Shown here in pieces: positions 38,939 to 50,160 of a DNA stretch of 64,000 nt. The translations under genes and the position numbers were made by a program. This stretch comes from Frigoribacterium faeni (GTDB lineage: Bacteria; Actinomycetota; Actinomycetes; Actinomycetales; Microbacteriaceae), in contig NZ_BJUV01000001.1 of the NCBI RefSeq assembly GCF_007988805.1, forward strand, positions 1 through 64,000, in the 5' to 3' direction. Each line of letters starts with the position of its first letter. Position 1 is the stretch's first letter. The notes under the pieces are model-generated. The model had not been told where the DNA came from. It did no database searches and was given only the letters and a program-made list of their open reading frames with translations.

Positions 38939-40576
38939 TCAGCGCTTCGACTTGACGATCTTCTCCTGGTTGACGTCGTCGGCGTCGGTGGCCGTGAACT
39001 CCTCGCGTCCGACGGAAGCGAGCGGCTTGCCCTCGCCCGTCTGGAACTCCTGCTTGAACGAGTCGATGCCGGAGTCGAGGCTCGACACGATGTCGTCGCT
39101 GAGCACGTTGGTGTCGCGCAGCTTCGTGAGGACATCGGTGTTGCGGCCCATGTAGTCGAGCAGCTCGCGCTCGAAACGCAGGATGTCGGGCACGGGCACC
39201 TCGTCGAGCTTGCCGTTCGTTCCGGCCCAGATCGAGACGACCTGCTCCTCGACGGGGTACGGCGAGTACTGCGGCTGCTTGAGAAGCTCCGTCAGTCGGG
39301 CACCGCGGGCGAGCTGACGACGGCTGGCCGCGTCGAGGTCGGAGGCGAACATGGCGAACGCCTCGAGCGAGCGGTACTGGGCGAGCTCGAGCTTGAGCGT
39401 TCCCGAGACCTTCTTGATGGACTTGACCTGGGCGTCACCGCCGACCCGGGAGACGGAGATGCCGACGTCGACCGCGGGACGCTGGTTGGCGTTGAAGAGG
39501 TCGGACTGCAGGAAGATCTGACCGTCGGTGATCGAGATCACGTTGGTGGGGATGTACGCCGAGACGTCGTTCGCCTTGGTCTCGATGATGGGCAGACCCG
39601 TCATCGAGCCGGCGCCGAGCTCGTCGGACAGCTTCGCGCAGCGCTCGAGGAGACGCGAGTGCAGGTAGAAGACGTCACCCGGGTAGGCCTCGCGGCCCGG
39701 CGGACGACGGAGGAGCAGCGACACGGCACGGTAGGCCTCGGCCTGCTTCGACAGGTCGTCGAAGATGATGAGGACGTGCTTGCCGCCGTACATCCAGTGC
39801 TGGCCGATTGCCGAACCGGTGTAGGGGGCGAGGTACTTGAAGCCGGCGGGGTCGGAGGCCGGGGCGGCGACGATGGTCGTGTACTCCATGGCGCCGGACT
39901 CTTCGAGCGCGCCCTTGACGGAGGCGATCGTCGAGCCCTTCTGGCCGATGGCCACGTAGATGCAGCGCACCTGCTTGGTCTCGTCGCCGGAGTCCCAGTT
40001 GGCCTTCTGGTTGATGATCGTGTCGATCGCGATCGCGGTCTTGCCGGTCTGGCGGTCGCCGATGATCAGCTGACGCTGTCCGCGGCCGACGGGGATCATG
40101 GCGTCGATGGCCTTGATACCGGTCTGCATCGGCTCGTGGACCGACTTGCGCTGCATGACGCCGGGAGCCTGGAGCTCCAGAGCGCGACGACCCTCCGTGG
40201 CGATGTCGCCGAGTCCGTCGATGGGGGCGCCGAGCGGGTCGACGACGCGACCGAGGTAGCCGTCTCCGACGGGGACCGAGAGGACCTCACCGGTGCGGGT
40301 GACCTCCATGCCCTCCACGATGCCCGAGAACTCGCCCAGGACGATCGCGCCGATCTCGTCTTCGTCGAGGTTCTGAGCGAGACCCTGCGTGCCGTCGGCG
40401 AAGCGGATGAGCTCGTTCGCCATGACGCCGGGGAGACCCTGGACGTGGGCGATGCCGTCGCTGGCGTCCGTGACGTAGCCGACCTCGGTGGTCGAGGCCT
40501 TCGAGGGCTCGTACGACGAGACGAAGTCCTTCAGCGCGTCGCGAATCTCATCGGGGCTGATCTTGATGTCTGCCAT
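38939..40576 (-). CDS. atpA: F-type ATP synthase alpha subunit
   Basis: Non-catalytic nucleotide-binding F1 subunit. The 545-residue protein has the P-loop [13 protein letters not shown] (about 171-183) and the [24 protein letters not shown] block. ATG start. The 61-bp gap between atpH and atpA contains a small hairpin (40595-40600 with 40609-40614) that may tune mRNA stability. Confidence 0.98.
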   Translation of the reverse strand: MADIKISPDEIRDALKDFVSSYEPSKASTTEVGYVTDASDGIAHVQGLPGVMANELIRFADGTQGLAQNLDEDEIGAIVLGEFSGIVEGMEVTRTGEVLSVPVGDGYLGRVVDPLGAPIDGLGDIATEGRRALELQAPGVMQRKSVHEPMQTGIKAIDAMIPVGRGQRQLIIGDRQTGKTAIAIDTIINQKANWDSGDETKQVRCIYVAIGQKGSTIASVKGALEESGAMEYTTIVAAPASDPAGFKYLAPYTGSAIGQHWMYGGKHVLIIFDDLSKQAEAYRAVSLLLRRPPGREAYPGDVFYLHSRLLERCAKLSDELGAGSMTGLPIIETKANDVSAYIPTNVISITDGQIFLQSDLFNANQRPAVDVGISVSRVGGDAQVKSIKKVSGTLKLELAQYRSLEAFAMFASDLDAASRRQLARGARLTELLKQPQYSPYPVEEQVVSIWAGTNGKLDEVPVPDILRFERELLDYMGRNTDVLTKLRDTNVLSDDIVSSLDSGIDSFKQEFQTGEGKPLASVGREEFTATDADDVNQEKIVKSKR

Positions 40577-40637
40577 TGTGATTCCTATTCGTAGCGAGGC
40601 TTCAGGAGGCCTCGAGTCAGTGTGGGGGAAGCTGCGC

Positions 40638-41432
40638 CTAGCCGGCGAGTTGCAAGCGGAGGAGGCTGAGCTTCGTCGCGACGGTCCCGTCGATGACCTC
40701 GTCGCCGATCTGCACGCGCAGACCGCCGATGATGGCGGGGTCGACGACCTGGTTGATGCGGAGGCTACGCCCGAACTGTCGGGCGAGGCCTGCTTCGAGA
40801 CGGCTCGCGTGGGCGGGGTCGAGCACCGAGGCGCTGGTCACGGTGGCGACGAGCTCGTCCGACTGGTCGGCGACGATGTCGGCCGCGGTGCGGATCAGTT
40901 CGCCGATGCGCCGGCCGCGAGGCTGACTGACCAGGTGCGAGACGATGGCGAGCGTCTGCTCGCTCGCCTTGCCGCCGAGGAGCCGCTGGACGAGGCCCGT
41001 CTTGGCGGCGCCGTCGCTGAGCTTGGTTCCGATCGCCAGCTCGAGCTGAGCATCGGAACGGACCGCCGCGTCGAACGCGAACAGCTCGCCCTCGATGCTG
41101 GTGTCCGGACCGGCCGTTGTGGCGATGACCCGGAAGCCGAGTTCCTCGATGCCGGCCAGCAGGTCGTCCGAGGACGACCAGCGGCTGCCGACGACCGAGA
41201 CGAGCAGCGCTCGAGCGGCTTCGGAGAACGGACCGAAGAGCCGGTCGACGAGCTGCTTCTTGACCGCGACGTCGGTCGACGGATCGGCGAAGTAGGCCTG
41301 CAGCTGGACGGACCCGCCGATGACCCGGCCGGCGTCGAGCAGCTGCTCGCCCGTGGCCAGGTCGGCCGAGCCGCCGAGGTCGGCGAGAACCGACCGCGCC
41401 GAGCCGAGGGCCTCTCTGGACATGGAACCCAT
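40638..41432 (-). CDS. atpH: F-type ATP synthase delta subunit
   Basis: Peripheral-stalk subunit that attaches the b dimer to the top of F1. The 264-residue protein is longer than the 177-residue E. coli OSCP-type, as is usual in actinobacteria. The C-terminal motif [30 protein letters not shown] is characteristic. The ATG at 41432 is used; a second ATG three codons in is the alternative. It follows atpF by 2 bp. Confidence 0.95.
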   Translation of the reverse strand: MGSMSREALGSARSVLADLGGSADLATGEQLLDAGRVIGGSVQLQAYFADPSTDVAVKKQLVDRLFGPFSEAARALLVSVVGSRWSSSDDLLAGIEELGFRVIATTAGPDTSIEGELFAFDAAVRSDAQLELAIGTKLSDGAAKTGLVQRLLGGKASEQTLAIVSHLVSQPRGRRIGELIRTAADIVADQSDELVATVTSASVLDPAHASRLEAGLARQFGRSLRINQVVDPAIIGGLRVQIGDEVIDGTVATKLSLLRLQLAG

Positions 41433-41434
41433 CG

Positions 41435-41995
41435 TCAGTTGCCCGCCTTAGCGTTCTGCTCGGCCTCGAGGTCGGCCAGGAAGCGGTCGACCACGGCCGA
41501 CGCCTTGGCGTCGTCGTTGAGCGACTCGCCGATGACGCCCGATGCGAGATCGATCGCGAGCGATCCGACCTCGGCACGCAGCGAGGCCACGGCAGCCTGT
41601 CGCTCGGCCTCGATCTGCGCGTGCGCGGTGGCGGTGATGCGCTCGGCATCGGCCTGCGCCTGCTGCTTCAGCTCCGCCAGGATCTCGGCGCCTTCGGCGC
41701 GAGCGGCCTCACGGATGCGAGCCGCCTCGGCCCGCGCGTCGGCGAGCTGCTTCTTGTACTCGTCGAGGGCTTCGGCAGCTTCGGCCTGGGCGGCCTCCGC
41801 GTGCTTGATGCCACCTTCGATTCGCTCGGCACGCTCGTCCAGGATCTTGCGGAACCTCGGGATCGCGAAGATGCCGAAGAACGCAGCGATGACCACGAAG
41901 ACGACGAGGGACCAGAGGATGTCGTAACCAGCGGGGAAGAAGATGGCCGCCCCTTCGGGCGCACCGCCCTCGGCCGCGAGGATCGTCTCGATCAT
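41435..41995 (-). CDS. atpF: F-type ATP synthase b subunit
   Basis: Peripheral stalk, one membrane helix (about 25-48) followed by a long Ala/Glu-rich coiled coil. The 186-residue protein has the usual layout; the membrane segment is preceded by FFPAGYDILWSLVVF. ATG start; 20 bp after atpE. Confidence 0.96.
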   Translation of the reverse strand: MIETILAAEGGAPEGAAIFFPAGYDILWSLVVFVVIAAFFGIFAIPRFRKILDERAERIEGGIKHAEAAQAEAAEALDEYKKQLADARAEAARIREAARAEGAEILAELKQQAQADAERITATAHAQIEAERQAAVASLRAEVGSLAIDLASGVIGESLNDDAKASAVVDRFLADLEAEQNAKAGN

Positions 41996-42015
41996 CGGTG
42001 TGTCGTCCTAACTGA

Positions 42016-43151
<1,136 letters not shown>

Positions 43152-43159
43152 CCTGAAGT

Positions 43160-43251
43160 GTCGCGACGATTGGTGGGTTTGTCATCCGAACCCGCAGAGA
43201 ATCGCGGCCGGGGAACGGTCATTACCTTATCAACTGAACGAGCGTCGCGAC
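43160..43251 (-). promoter_or_regulatory. Upstream region of atpB with two GTCGCGAC palindrome copies
   Basis: The 140-bp gap between the AtpI-like gene and atpB contains GTCGCGAC at 43160-43167 and 43244-43251, each followed by a related GATTGG/GAATCGG extension. Between them is an AT-richer stretch (43220-43240) where a promoter for the atp operon is likely. The repeated palindrome may be an operator; I recognise no specific regulator. Confidence 0.35.
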
Positions 43252-43291
43252 GAATCGGCGCAGCTTATTTCACTCGCTGCAGCGTTCGCTG

Positions 43292-43720
43292 TCAGTCGCG
43301 CGGGGCTGCGGGGAGCGTCGCGTCGCTCACGTGCGACAGTCGACCGCGCACGACGACGAGGGCGTCGATGGCGAGGGTCCCCACGATCGACACGACCAGG
43401 GAGAGGAAGAGGACCACGTCGTTCACGAACGGCTGATCGCGCACCAGGAGGAGCAGGGCGATGAAGATCACCAGCTTGAGCAGCCAGGCCCCCATCACGA
43501 TGCCGAAGAACGCGGCGAGCTCGAACCGGATGGCCACGAGCATGCTGGCGGCCGTGATCGCGGCGAAGACGACGGCGAGGGCCGTGCCCAGCAGGGCGCT
43601 CCACAGGCCGTCGGCCCCTGCGACGAGGTAGCCCACTCCCCCGCCGACGACGGCGATGACGAGGGCCAGCACGGCCGTGTAGCGCAGGACCTGGACGAAG
43701 ATCGGTCGGGCGGCGTTCAT
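43292..43720 (-). CDS. AtpI-like membrane protein
   Basis: A 142-residue protein with four membrane helices. It sits where atpI (assembly or ion-handling helper of the ATP synthase) usually lies, directly before atpB, and has the general AtpI look, though sequence identity to characterised AtpI is low. ATG 43720, overlapping the wecA stop by 4 bp (ATGA). A longer frame upstream is a shadow of wecA. Confidence 0.82.
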   Translation of the reverse strand: MNAARPIFVQVLRYTAVLALVIAVVGGGVGYLVAGADGLWSALLGTALAVVFAAITAASMLVAIRFELAAFFGIVMGAWLLKLVIFIALLLLVRDQPFVNDVVLFLSLVVSIVGTLAIDALVVVRGRLSHVSDATLPAAPRD

Positions 43721-44997
43721 GGTCGTTCCTTCGGGGGTGTGAGTTCGGGCACCGCGGCCTGCGCGGCCGTGTCGGTGTCGGCGGGGTCGAGGGCGGAGGC
43801 GGCTTCGTCGAGCGGGTCGAAGCGACCCGATTCGCTCGCCTGGAGCTGGTCGGGGCTGGTCGCCTGGACGGCGATCTCGACGCGCTTGCGTCGGCTCAGC
43901 GGCGCGAGGGTCACCGCGGCGCAGGCGACCAGCCCCACGCCCAGGAAGATCAGCACGAAGTAGGTCGGTTTGACGAAGAGGAACATCAGGCACCCCACCG
44001 CGACGACGATGGTCCAGGCGTAGAAGATCAGCACGGCCTGGAAGTGCGAGTGGCCCATGTCGAGCAGCCGGTGGTGGAGGTGCTTCCGGTCGGCCGTGAA
44101 CGGGGACTTGCCGGCGCTCACCCTGCGCAGGACGGCCAGACCGAAGTCGAGCAGCGGGACGATGAGGATGGCGAACGGCAGGAGGATCGGGATGAATGCG
44201 GGCAGCAGGGCCGTCCGCGAGATCTGAGCGGGATCGATCTGACCCGTCACGGAGATCGCGCTGGTGGCCATCAGCAATCCCGTCAGGAGAGCCCCGGCGT
44301 CGCCCATGAAGAGTCGGGCCGGATGCCAGTTGAGCGGCAGGAATCCGAGGCAGGCGCCGATCAGCACGGCCGACAGCAGCGCCGCCAGGTTGAAGTACTC
44401 GGTCTGGTTGATCGTGATGGAGATGACGAAGCTGTAGACGAAGAAGACGCCGTTCGCGACGATCGCCACCCCGGCCACGAGCCCGTCGAGACCGTCGATG
44501 AAGTTCACGGCGTTCATGACCAGCACGACCGCGAGGATCGTGAGGATCAGCGACATGTAGGGCGACCCGATGGCGAGGCTCCCGCCGAGCGGCAGCGAGA
44601 CCAGTTGCACGCCCTGCCAGGCCAGCACCCCGGCCGCGATGATCTGACCGGCGAGCTTGGTCATCCAGTCGAGATCGTAGAGGTCGTCCACCACGCCGAT
44701 GATCACGATGACGGTCGCGGCGCCCATGATCGCCAGAGGCGGACCCGGGTCGGCGAACACGAGCCGGAAGTAGTCGACGTCGGAGATGAGGGGGAAGACG
44801 AACCAGGCCGAGAGGAGCGCCACCACGACGCCCGCCCACATCGCGACGCCGCCGAGCCGGGGAGTCGGCGTCTTGTGCACGTCGCGTTCGCGGATCTTCG
44901 GGTAGATCTTGTACTTGAGTCCGAAGCGCCAGGCGATGACCGACATGACGAAGCTGACGGCGGCCGAGATGGCCAGCGCCAGCAGGTAGTACCTCAC
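43717..44997 (-). CDS. wecA: Undecaprenyl-phosphate GlcNAc-1-phosphate transferase-like (WecA/TagO family)
   Basis: Membrane enzyme that moves a sugar-1-phosphate (usually GlcNAc) onto undecaprenyl phosphate, the first step of wall polymer or glycan synthesis. The 426-residue protein has about 11 membrane helices and the family motifs VVDDLYDLDW, NFIDGLDGL and the HLHHRLLDMGH loop. The C-terminal 60-residue acidic tail is an extension. GTG start overlapping tsaC by 4 bp. Confidence 0.94.
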   Translation of the reverse strand: MRYYLLALAISAAVSFVMSVIAWRFGLKYKIYPKIRERDVHKTPTPRLGGVAMWAGVVVALLSAWFVFPLISDVDYFRLVFADPGPPLAIMGAATVIVIIGVVDDLYDLDWMTKLAGQIIAAGVLAWQGVQLVSLPLGGSLAIGSPYMSLILTILAVVLVMNAVNFIDGLDGLVAGVAIVANGVFFVYSFVISITINQTEYFNLAALLSAVLIGACLGFLPLNWHPARLFMGDAGALLTGLLMATSAISVTGQIDPAQISRTALLPAFIPILLPFAILIVPLLDFGLAVLRRVSAGKSPFTADRKHLHHRLLDMGHSHFQAVLIFYAWTIVVAVGCLMFLFVKPTYFVLIFLGVGLVACAAVTLAPLSRRKRVEIAVQATSPDQLQASESGRFDPLDEAASALDPADTDTAAQAAVPELTPPKERP

Positions 44998-45671
44998 GCG
45001 ATCGCGTCGACCCCGACGACGCGTGTGATCTCGGTGTCGGGGAGCACGCCGTGCCGGACGATGCGCAGCACGCCGTCGTCCGCCGCGGTCGCGTCGACGA
45101 TCGTCGATCCGGTGTTCGCCCCGGCGCGGCGTTCGTAGCCGCCGCCGACCGGGCCCGCGTCGAGGTAGACCGCGACGTCGTCGCCGAGCATCTCACGGGC
45201 GTCGGCAGCCGACGTCGCCGCGGGCCGACCGGTGAGGTTCGCGCTCGACACGGCGAGCGGGCCCGTCTCCTCGAGGAGCTCGAGAGCGAGCGGGTGGCTC
45301 GGCATGCGGAGGGCCACCGTGCCGCGGGTCTCGCCGAGGTCCCAGGTGAGCGACGGTCGGGCGCGGAAGATGACGGTGAGCGGACCGGGCCAGAACTCGT
45401 CGAGCAGCGGTCGGACGATGCCGGGGACCGACTCGGTGAGGGCGGCGAGCGTGTCGTGGCCCTTGATGAGGACGGGCGGCGGCGACTGGCGCCCTCGCCC
45501 CTTGGCGTCGAGCAGACGCTGGACGGCGGCGGGGTCGAACGCGTCGGCGCCGATGCCGTAGACGGTGTCGGTGGGCAGCACGACGAGCTCACCACGCCCG
45601 ATCGCGGCACGGGCGAAGCGCATGCCGGCGAGCAGTTCGGAGTCGACGGAGCAGTCGTAGAGAGAGGCCAT
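44994..45671 (-). CDS. tsaC: Threonylcarbamoyl-AMP synthase (Sua5/YwlC family)
   Basis: Makes threonylcarbamoyl-AMP from threonine, bicarbonate and ATP for the t6A37 modification of ANN-decoding tRNAs. The 225-residue protein carries the family blocks VVLPTDTVYGIGADAF, WPGPLTVIFRA and AVSSANLTGRPA. ATG start. It lies between prmC (38 bp) and wecA (4-bp overlap), the standard actinobacterial neighbourhood. Confidence 0.96.
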   Translation of the reverse strand: MASLYDCSVDSELLAGMRFARAAIGRGELVVLPTDTVYGIGADAFDPAAVQRLLDAKGRGRQSPPPVLIKGHDTLAALTESVPGIVRPLLDEFWPGPLTVIFRARPSLTWDLGETRGTVALRMPSHPLALELLEETGPLAVSSANLTGRPAATSAADAREMLGDDVAVYLDAGPVGGGYERRAGANTGSTIVDATAADDGVLRIVRHGVLPDTEITRVVGVDAIA

Positions 45672-45709
45672 GACCTGTTGATGATAGTGCGACGGACCCT
45701 CGGGCCCGC

Positions 45710-46600
45710 TCAGCGCACCGCCGTGGTGGCCCGGTCTCGTCCGGTGAGGTCGGTGGTGGTGGCGGGTGAACGCCAGCCGTCGGCCTCGAGGATGGACCGG
45801 ATCGCGCCTCCCTGGAGTTCGCCGTGCTCGATGACGAGGGTCCCGCCGGAGTGCAGGAGGCGACGTGCGGTGAGCGACAGCGCCCGGACCAGCACGAGGC
45901 CGTCGTCTCCACCGTAGAGCGCGAGCGCCGGATCGTGCAGACGCACCTCGGGATCGCGCGGGATCATGCCGAGCGGGACGTACGGCGGGTTCGACACGAC
46001 CACCGAGACCGTGCCGTCGAGCTCGGGCAGGGCGTCGCGCATGTCGCCCTCGACGAGCCGGACGTTCGCCGCTCCCACCGACGCGATGTTGCGCCGGGTC
46101 CAGACGGCCGCGTCCGGCGAGAGCTCGACCGCCACGACGGACGCGTGCGGCACCTCCGTCGCCAACGCGAGGGCGAGTGCTCCGCTGCCCGTGCCGAGAT
46201 CGACCGCCACCGGATGCGGGGTCGCCGTGGCACGGAGCGCGTCGATGGCGAGTTGGGCGACGCCCTCGGTCTCGGGACGCGGCACGAAGACGCCGGGGCC
46301 CACGTGCAGCTCGAGCGAGCGGAACGCGGCCGTGCCCGTGATGTGCTGGAGGGGCTCCCGGGAGGCGCGTCGCGCCACGGCCGCGGACATCGCGTCGACG
46401 ACATCACGGGCGAGGCCCGCCCGTGTCACGGCGCGGGCACGCAGGACGCCCCGCTGCAGCCCGGTCACGTGGCCGAGCAGCAGCTCGGCGTCGACCTCCG
46501 GGGTCGGGACGCCGGCATCGCGCAGCACCGCCGACGCAGCCGCGAGGGCGGCGTCGACGGTGCTCACGGCGCGGAACGCGTCGGCGACCGGGACGGTCAC
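45710..46600 (-). CDS. prmC: Release factor glutamine methyltransferase (HemK)
   Basis: Methylates the Gln of the GGQ motif of release factors RF1/RF2, using S-adenosylmethionine. The 296-residue protein has an N-terminal helical domain and a Rossmann methyltransferase domain with [14 protein letters not shown] (about 155) and the catalytic NPPY (about 205-208). It overlaps prfA by 4 bp (GTGA), so the enzyme and its substrate are co-translated. Confidence 0.96.
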   Translation of the reverse strand: MTVPVADAFRAVSTVDAALAAASAVLRDAGVPTPEVDAELLLGHVTGLQRGVLRARAVTRAGLARDVVDAMSAAVARRASREPLQHITGTAAFRSLELHVGPGVFVPRPETEGVAQLAIDALRATATPHPVAVDLGTGSGALALALATEVPHASVVAVELSPDAAVWTRRNIASVGAANVRLVEGDMRDALPELDGTVSVVVSNPPYVPLGMIPRDPEVRLHDPALALYGGDDGLVLVRALSLTARRLLHSGGTLVIEHGELQGGAIRSILEADGWRSPATTTDLTGRDRATTAVR

Positions 46601-47679
46601 GACGCGGTGTCGCCGATCTCGGCGAGACGAGCCTCTTCGTCGGCCTGGATGCAGGAGTCGATCACGGGCCCCAGCGCGCCGTCCATGACGGCGTCGAGGT
46701 TGTACGCCTTGTAACCGGTGCGGTGGTCGGCGATCCGGTTCTCGGGGAAGTTGTACGTGCGGATCCGCTCGGAGCGGTCCATCCCCCGGATCTGGCTCTT
46801 GCGGGCGTCGGACGCGATCGCGGCCTGCTCCTCCTGCTGGCGGGCGAGGATGCGCGCGCGAAGGACCCGCATGCCGGCCTCGCGGTTCTGCAGCTGGCTC
46901 TTCTCGTTCTGCATCGCGACGACGATCCCGGTCGGGAGGTGCGTGATGCGGACCGCGGAGTCGGTCGTGTTGACCGACTGGCCGCCGGGACCGCTCGATC
47001 GATAGACGTCGATCTTGAGGTCGTTCTGGTTGATCTCGACCTCCTCGGGCTCGTCCACCTCGGGGAACACGAGCACGCCCGTGGTCGAGGTGTGGATCCG
47101 CCCCTGCGACTCGGTCGCGGGCACGCGCTGGACGCGGTGCACCCCGCCCTCGTACTTGAGGTGGGCCCAGACGCCTTGCGACGGGTCGCTCGCGTTCGAC
47201 TTGATCGCCACCTGGACGTTCTTGTACCCGCCGAGGTCGGAGTCGTCGCTCTGGATCATCTCGGTCTTCCAGCCCCGGGACTCGGCGAAGTGCAGGTACA
47301 TGCGCAGGAGGTCGGCGGCGAACAGAGCGCTCTCCGCGCCTCCTTCGCCTCCCTTGATCTCCATGATGACGTCACGGCCGTCGTCGGGATCGCGAGGGAT
47401 CAGGAGGCGCCTCAGGCGCTCCTGGGTCTCGTCGAGCCCCAGCTCGAGAGCGGGGACCTCGTCGGCGAACGCCTCGTCCTCCTTCGCCAGCTCCCGTGCG
47501 GCCTCGAGGTCGTCGCCCGCCTGCTGCCACGCCGAATGCGCAGCCACGATGCGGCTGAGCTCGGCGTAGCGACGGTTGATCCTCTTGGCGCGGGCGGCGT
47601 CGGCGTGGACGGCCGGGTCGCTGAGCTGGGTCTGCAGAGCGTCGTGCTCGGCCAGCAGCACCGCCACCGACTCGAACAC
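46597..47679 (-). CDS. prfA: Peptide chain release factor 1
   Basis: Recognises UAA and UAG and triggers peptide release. The 360-residue protein has the RF1 stop-codon tripeptide region PAT (in [14 protein letters not shown]) and the catalytic GGQ in [13 protein letters not shown]. Length is standard. GTG start, 3 bp after the rho stop. The L31 gene rpmE that often separates rho and prfA is absent. Confidence 0.98.
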   Translation of the reverse strand: MFESVAVLLAEHDALQTQLSDPAVHADAARAKRINRRYAELSRIVAAHSAWQQAGDDLEAARELAKEDEAFADEVPALELGLDETQERLRRLLIPRDPDDGRDVIMEIKGGEGGAESALFAADLLRMYLHFAESRGWKTEMIQSDDSDLGGYKNVQVAIKSNASDPSQGVWAHLKYEGGVHRVQRVPATESQGRIHTSTTGVLVFPEVDEPEEVEINQNDLKIDVYRSSGPGGQSVNTTDSAVRITHLPTGIVVAMQNEKSQLQNREAGMRVLRARILARQQEEQAAIASDARKSQIRGMDRSERIRTYNFPENRIADHRTGYKAYNLDAVMDGALGPVIDSCIQADEEARLAEIGDTAS

Positions 47680-47682
47680 GGG

Positions 47683-49905
47683 TCAGTGGTCCTTGTGGCC
47701 GTTGTCGTGCCCGTTGGCCGGGACCGACTTCTGGACCTGGACGAGGAACTCGACGTTGCTCTGGGTCTCGCGCAGGTTGCCGAGCACGATCTCGAGCGCC
47801 TTCTGCTGGTCGAGACCGGCCAGGGCACGGCGGAGGCGCCAGGTGATCTTGACCTCGTCGGGGCTGAGCAGCATCTCCTCGCGTCGGGTGCCGGAGGCGT
47901 TGACGTCGACGGCGGGGAAGATCCGCTTGTCGGCGAGGTGGCGCGAGAGACGGAGCTCCATGTTGCCGGTGCCCTTGAACTCCTCGAAGATCACCTCGTC
48001 CATCTTGGAGCCGGTCTCGACGAGAGCCGTCGCGAGGATGGTGAGCGAGCCGCCGTTCTCGATGTTGCGCGCCGCGCCGAAGAAGCGCTTGGGCGGGTAG
48101 AGCGCCGACGAGTCCACGCCGCCGGAGAGGACGCGACCTGAGGCCGGCGCCGCGAGGTTGTAGGCACGGCCCAGACGCGTGATCGAGTCGAGCAGCACGA
48201 CGACGTCGTGACCCAGCTCGACGAGGCGCTTGGCGCGCTCGATGGCCAGCTCGGCGACCGTGGTGTGGTCTTCCGCGGGACGGTCGAAGGTCGAGGCGAT
48301 GACCTCGCCCTTGACCGTGCGCTGCATGTCGGTGACCTCTTCGGGGCGCTCGTCGACGAGCACGACCATGAGGTGGACCTCGGGGTTGTTCTGCGCGATG
48401 GCGTTCGCGATCGACTGCAGGACGAGCGTCTTGCCGGCCTTGGGCGGCGAGACGATCAGTCCGCGCTGGCCCTTGCCGATCGGCGAGACCAGGTCGATGA
48501 TGCGCGTCGACAGCTTCTGCGGCTCGGTCTCGAGGCGGAGGCGCTCCTGCGGGTAGAGCGGGGTGAGCTTGCTGAACTCGACGCGCTTGGCGGCCTCCTC
48601 GACGGGCTGGCCGTTGATCGAGTCGATCCGCACGATGGCGTTGTACTTCTGACGGCCCTGACCCTGCTCGCCCTCACGGGGCTGACGGATCGCGCCGACG
48701 ACGGCGTCGCCCTTGCGCAGGTGGTACTTCTTGACCTGGCCCAGCGAGACGTACACGTCGCTGGCGCCGGGCAGGTAGCCGGTCGTCCGCACGAACGCGT
48801 AGTTCTCGAGGACGTCGAGGATGCCCGCGACGGGGATGAGGACGTCGTCCTCGGTGATCTCGGGCTCGAGGTCGTCGTTCTGGACGCTGCCGCGGCCGCG
48901 CTTGCGGTCACGCTGGCGACCACGACCCTGGCGGGCCTCGTCGGCCTGCTGGCCGTTCTGCGGGCCGTTGTTCTGGGGGCCGTTGCCCTGCTGGCCGTTG
49001 CCCTGCGCGGCCGGTGCCTGGTCTCCGCGACCGGAGTCGGCCTTCTCGCCGCCGTTCTGCTTGGCGGGCTCGTCCGACTTCGGGGCGTCGGTCTGGCCGC
49101 TCTGGCCGTTCTGACCGTTCTTGCGGTCGCCGCGGTTGCGGTTGCGGCTGCGGCGGCCACCGCCCTGCTGGCCGTTCTGCTGGTCGGCGCCGTTCTGGTC
49201 GGCGCCGTTCTGCTGCTCGGCGCCGTTCTGCTCGCTGCCGTTCTGGTCGGCGGTGTCGTCGCTCGGGGCGACGGCGGCCTCCGGCGCGCTGGCGGGGGCG
49301 ACGTCGGCCGACGGCACGGCCGCGGCCTCGGCGACGCTCGCATCGGTCGCTCGACGCGAGCCGCGACGGCCACGGGACGGACGCTCGGCGGCGGGGGCCT
49401 GCTCCACGGCGGCCTCGACCACGGGAGCCTCGGCCACGACGGCGGCGGGGGTCGTGGTCGGCGACTCGACGACGGGGCTCGTGCCGGTCTCGCCGGCGTT
49501 GACGTGGTCGCTGGCGCCACGCTGGGCCGGCGCACCGGCGGCGGAGGTCGCGCGGCGCGATCCGCGGCGCCGGGCCGCAGGGGCCTCGGCGACGGGGAGC
49601 TCGACGGACGCGGCGTCGGCGGTCGCGGCGTCGGCCGTCGGGGCCTCCGCCGAGAGGTCGAGCGTCGGCTGCGCGGCGGTCGTCGCGGCCGGGACGGACT
49701 GCTCGGCGGACCCCGAGGAGGCGCCGTCGGTCGCGGCGGCGGTGGCGGCCTCGGTCGAGGCGATGGCGGCGACGAGGTCGCCCTTACGGAGCTTGGACAG
49801 GCCGCTGATGCCGAGCGACGAGGCGAGAGCCTGCAGCTGCGGCAGGCGCATGGCGCTCAGTTCGGCGGTGCGATCGGTGGACGCGGAGGTGTCGACGTCA
49901 GTCAC
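47683..49905 (-). CDS. rho: Transcription termination factor Rho with long N/Q/G-rich insertion
   Basis: Hexameric RNA-dependent ATPase. The 740-residue protein has a SAP-like N-terminus (1-50) and a long disordered Ala/Arg/Pro-rich region. Next comes an Asn/Gln/Gly-rich patch (about 220-330, DQNGSEQNGAEQQNGADQ and NGQQGNGPQNN) before the RNA-binding domain (about 350-425) and ATPase (Walker A PPKAGKTLVLQ about 490; conserved TRLGRAYN). Insertions are typical of actinobacterial Rho, but such an N/Q/G patch is prion-like. GTG start. It follows thrB by 255 bp. Confidence 0.97.
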   Translation of the reverse strand: MTDVDTSASTDRTAELSAMRLPQLQALASSLGISGLSKLRKGDLVAAIASTEAATAAATDGASSGSAEQSVPAATTAAQPTLDLSAEAPTADAATADAASVELPVAEAPAARRRGSRRATSAAGAPAQRGASDHVNAGETGTSPVVESPTTTPAAVVAEAPVVEAAVEQAPAAERPSRGRRGSRRATDASVAEAAAVPSADVAPASAPEAAVAPSDDTADQNGSEQNGAEQQNGADQNGADQQNGQQGGGRRSRNRNRGDRKNGQNGQSGQTDAPKSDEPAKQNGGEKADSGRGDQAPAAQGNGQQGNGPQNNGPQNGQQADEARQGRGRQRDRKRGRGSVQNDDLEPEITEDDVLIPVAGILDVLENYAFVRTTGYLPGASDVYVSLGQVKKYHLRKGDAVVGAIRQPREGEQGQGRQKYNAIVRIDSINGQPVEEAAKRVEFSKLTPLYPQERLRLETEPQKLSTRIIDLVSPIGKGQRGLIVSPPKAGKTLVLQSIANAIAQNNPEVHLMVVLVDERPEEVTDMQRTVKGEVIASTFDRPAEDHTTVAELAIERAKRLVELGHDVVVLLDSITRLGRAYNLAAPASGRVLSGGVDSSALYPPKRFFGAARNIENGGSLTILATALVETGSKMDEVIFEEFKGTGNMELRLSRHLADKRIFPAVDVNASGTRREEMLLSPDEVKITWRLRRALAGLDQQKALEIVLGNLRETQSNVEFLVQVQKSVPANGHDNGHKDH

Positions 49906-50104
49906 GGGATGGGTTCCTTTCGCTCCCCCGCTCGGAACGGCGGGGCAGAGCTGGTCGCACCTCGTTGCCTCTGGCCTGCATGACTTCGCTGCAGGAGAGG
50001 CTCTCGGAGGTGCGGTGCACGACTGCCGGATCGGCAGGCGGACACTGCTGGATGTGCACTACGGGATGGTTGCGACCCGGGGACTCGAAGACGTGAAACC
50101 CCAT
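49898..50104 (-). CDS. Candidate 68-residue leader peptide of rho
   Basis: An open frame in the 255-bp rho leader: ATG 50104, stop overlapping the rho start by 8 bp. The predicted peptide begins MGFHVFESPGRNHPVV and contains two Cys and many Arg. I see no Shine-Dalgarno sequence before the ATG, so it may be fortuitous; but overlap with the rho start would suit translational coupling or an attenuator, like rhoL in enterobacteria. The rest of the leader has small inverted repeats (for example 50023-50028 with 50032-50037). Confidence 0.3.
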   Translation of the reverse strand: MGFHVFESPGRNHPVVHIQQCPPADPAVVHRTSESLSCSEVMQARGNEVRPALPRRSERGSERNPSRD

Positions 50105-50160
50105 GCGGCCCGGGTGCGATCGCGTCGACCTCTGGTCGGCGGAAACCTGCCCGAACGGTG

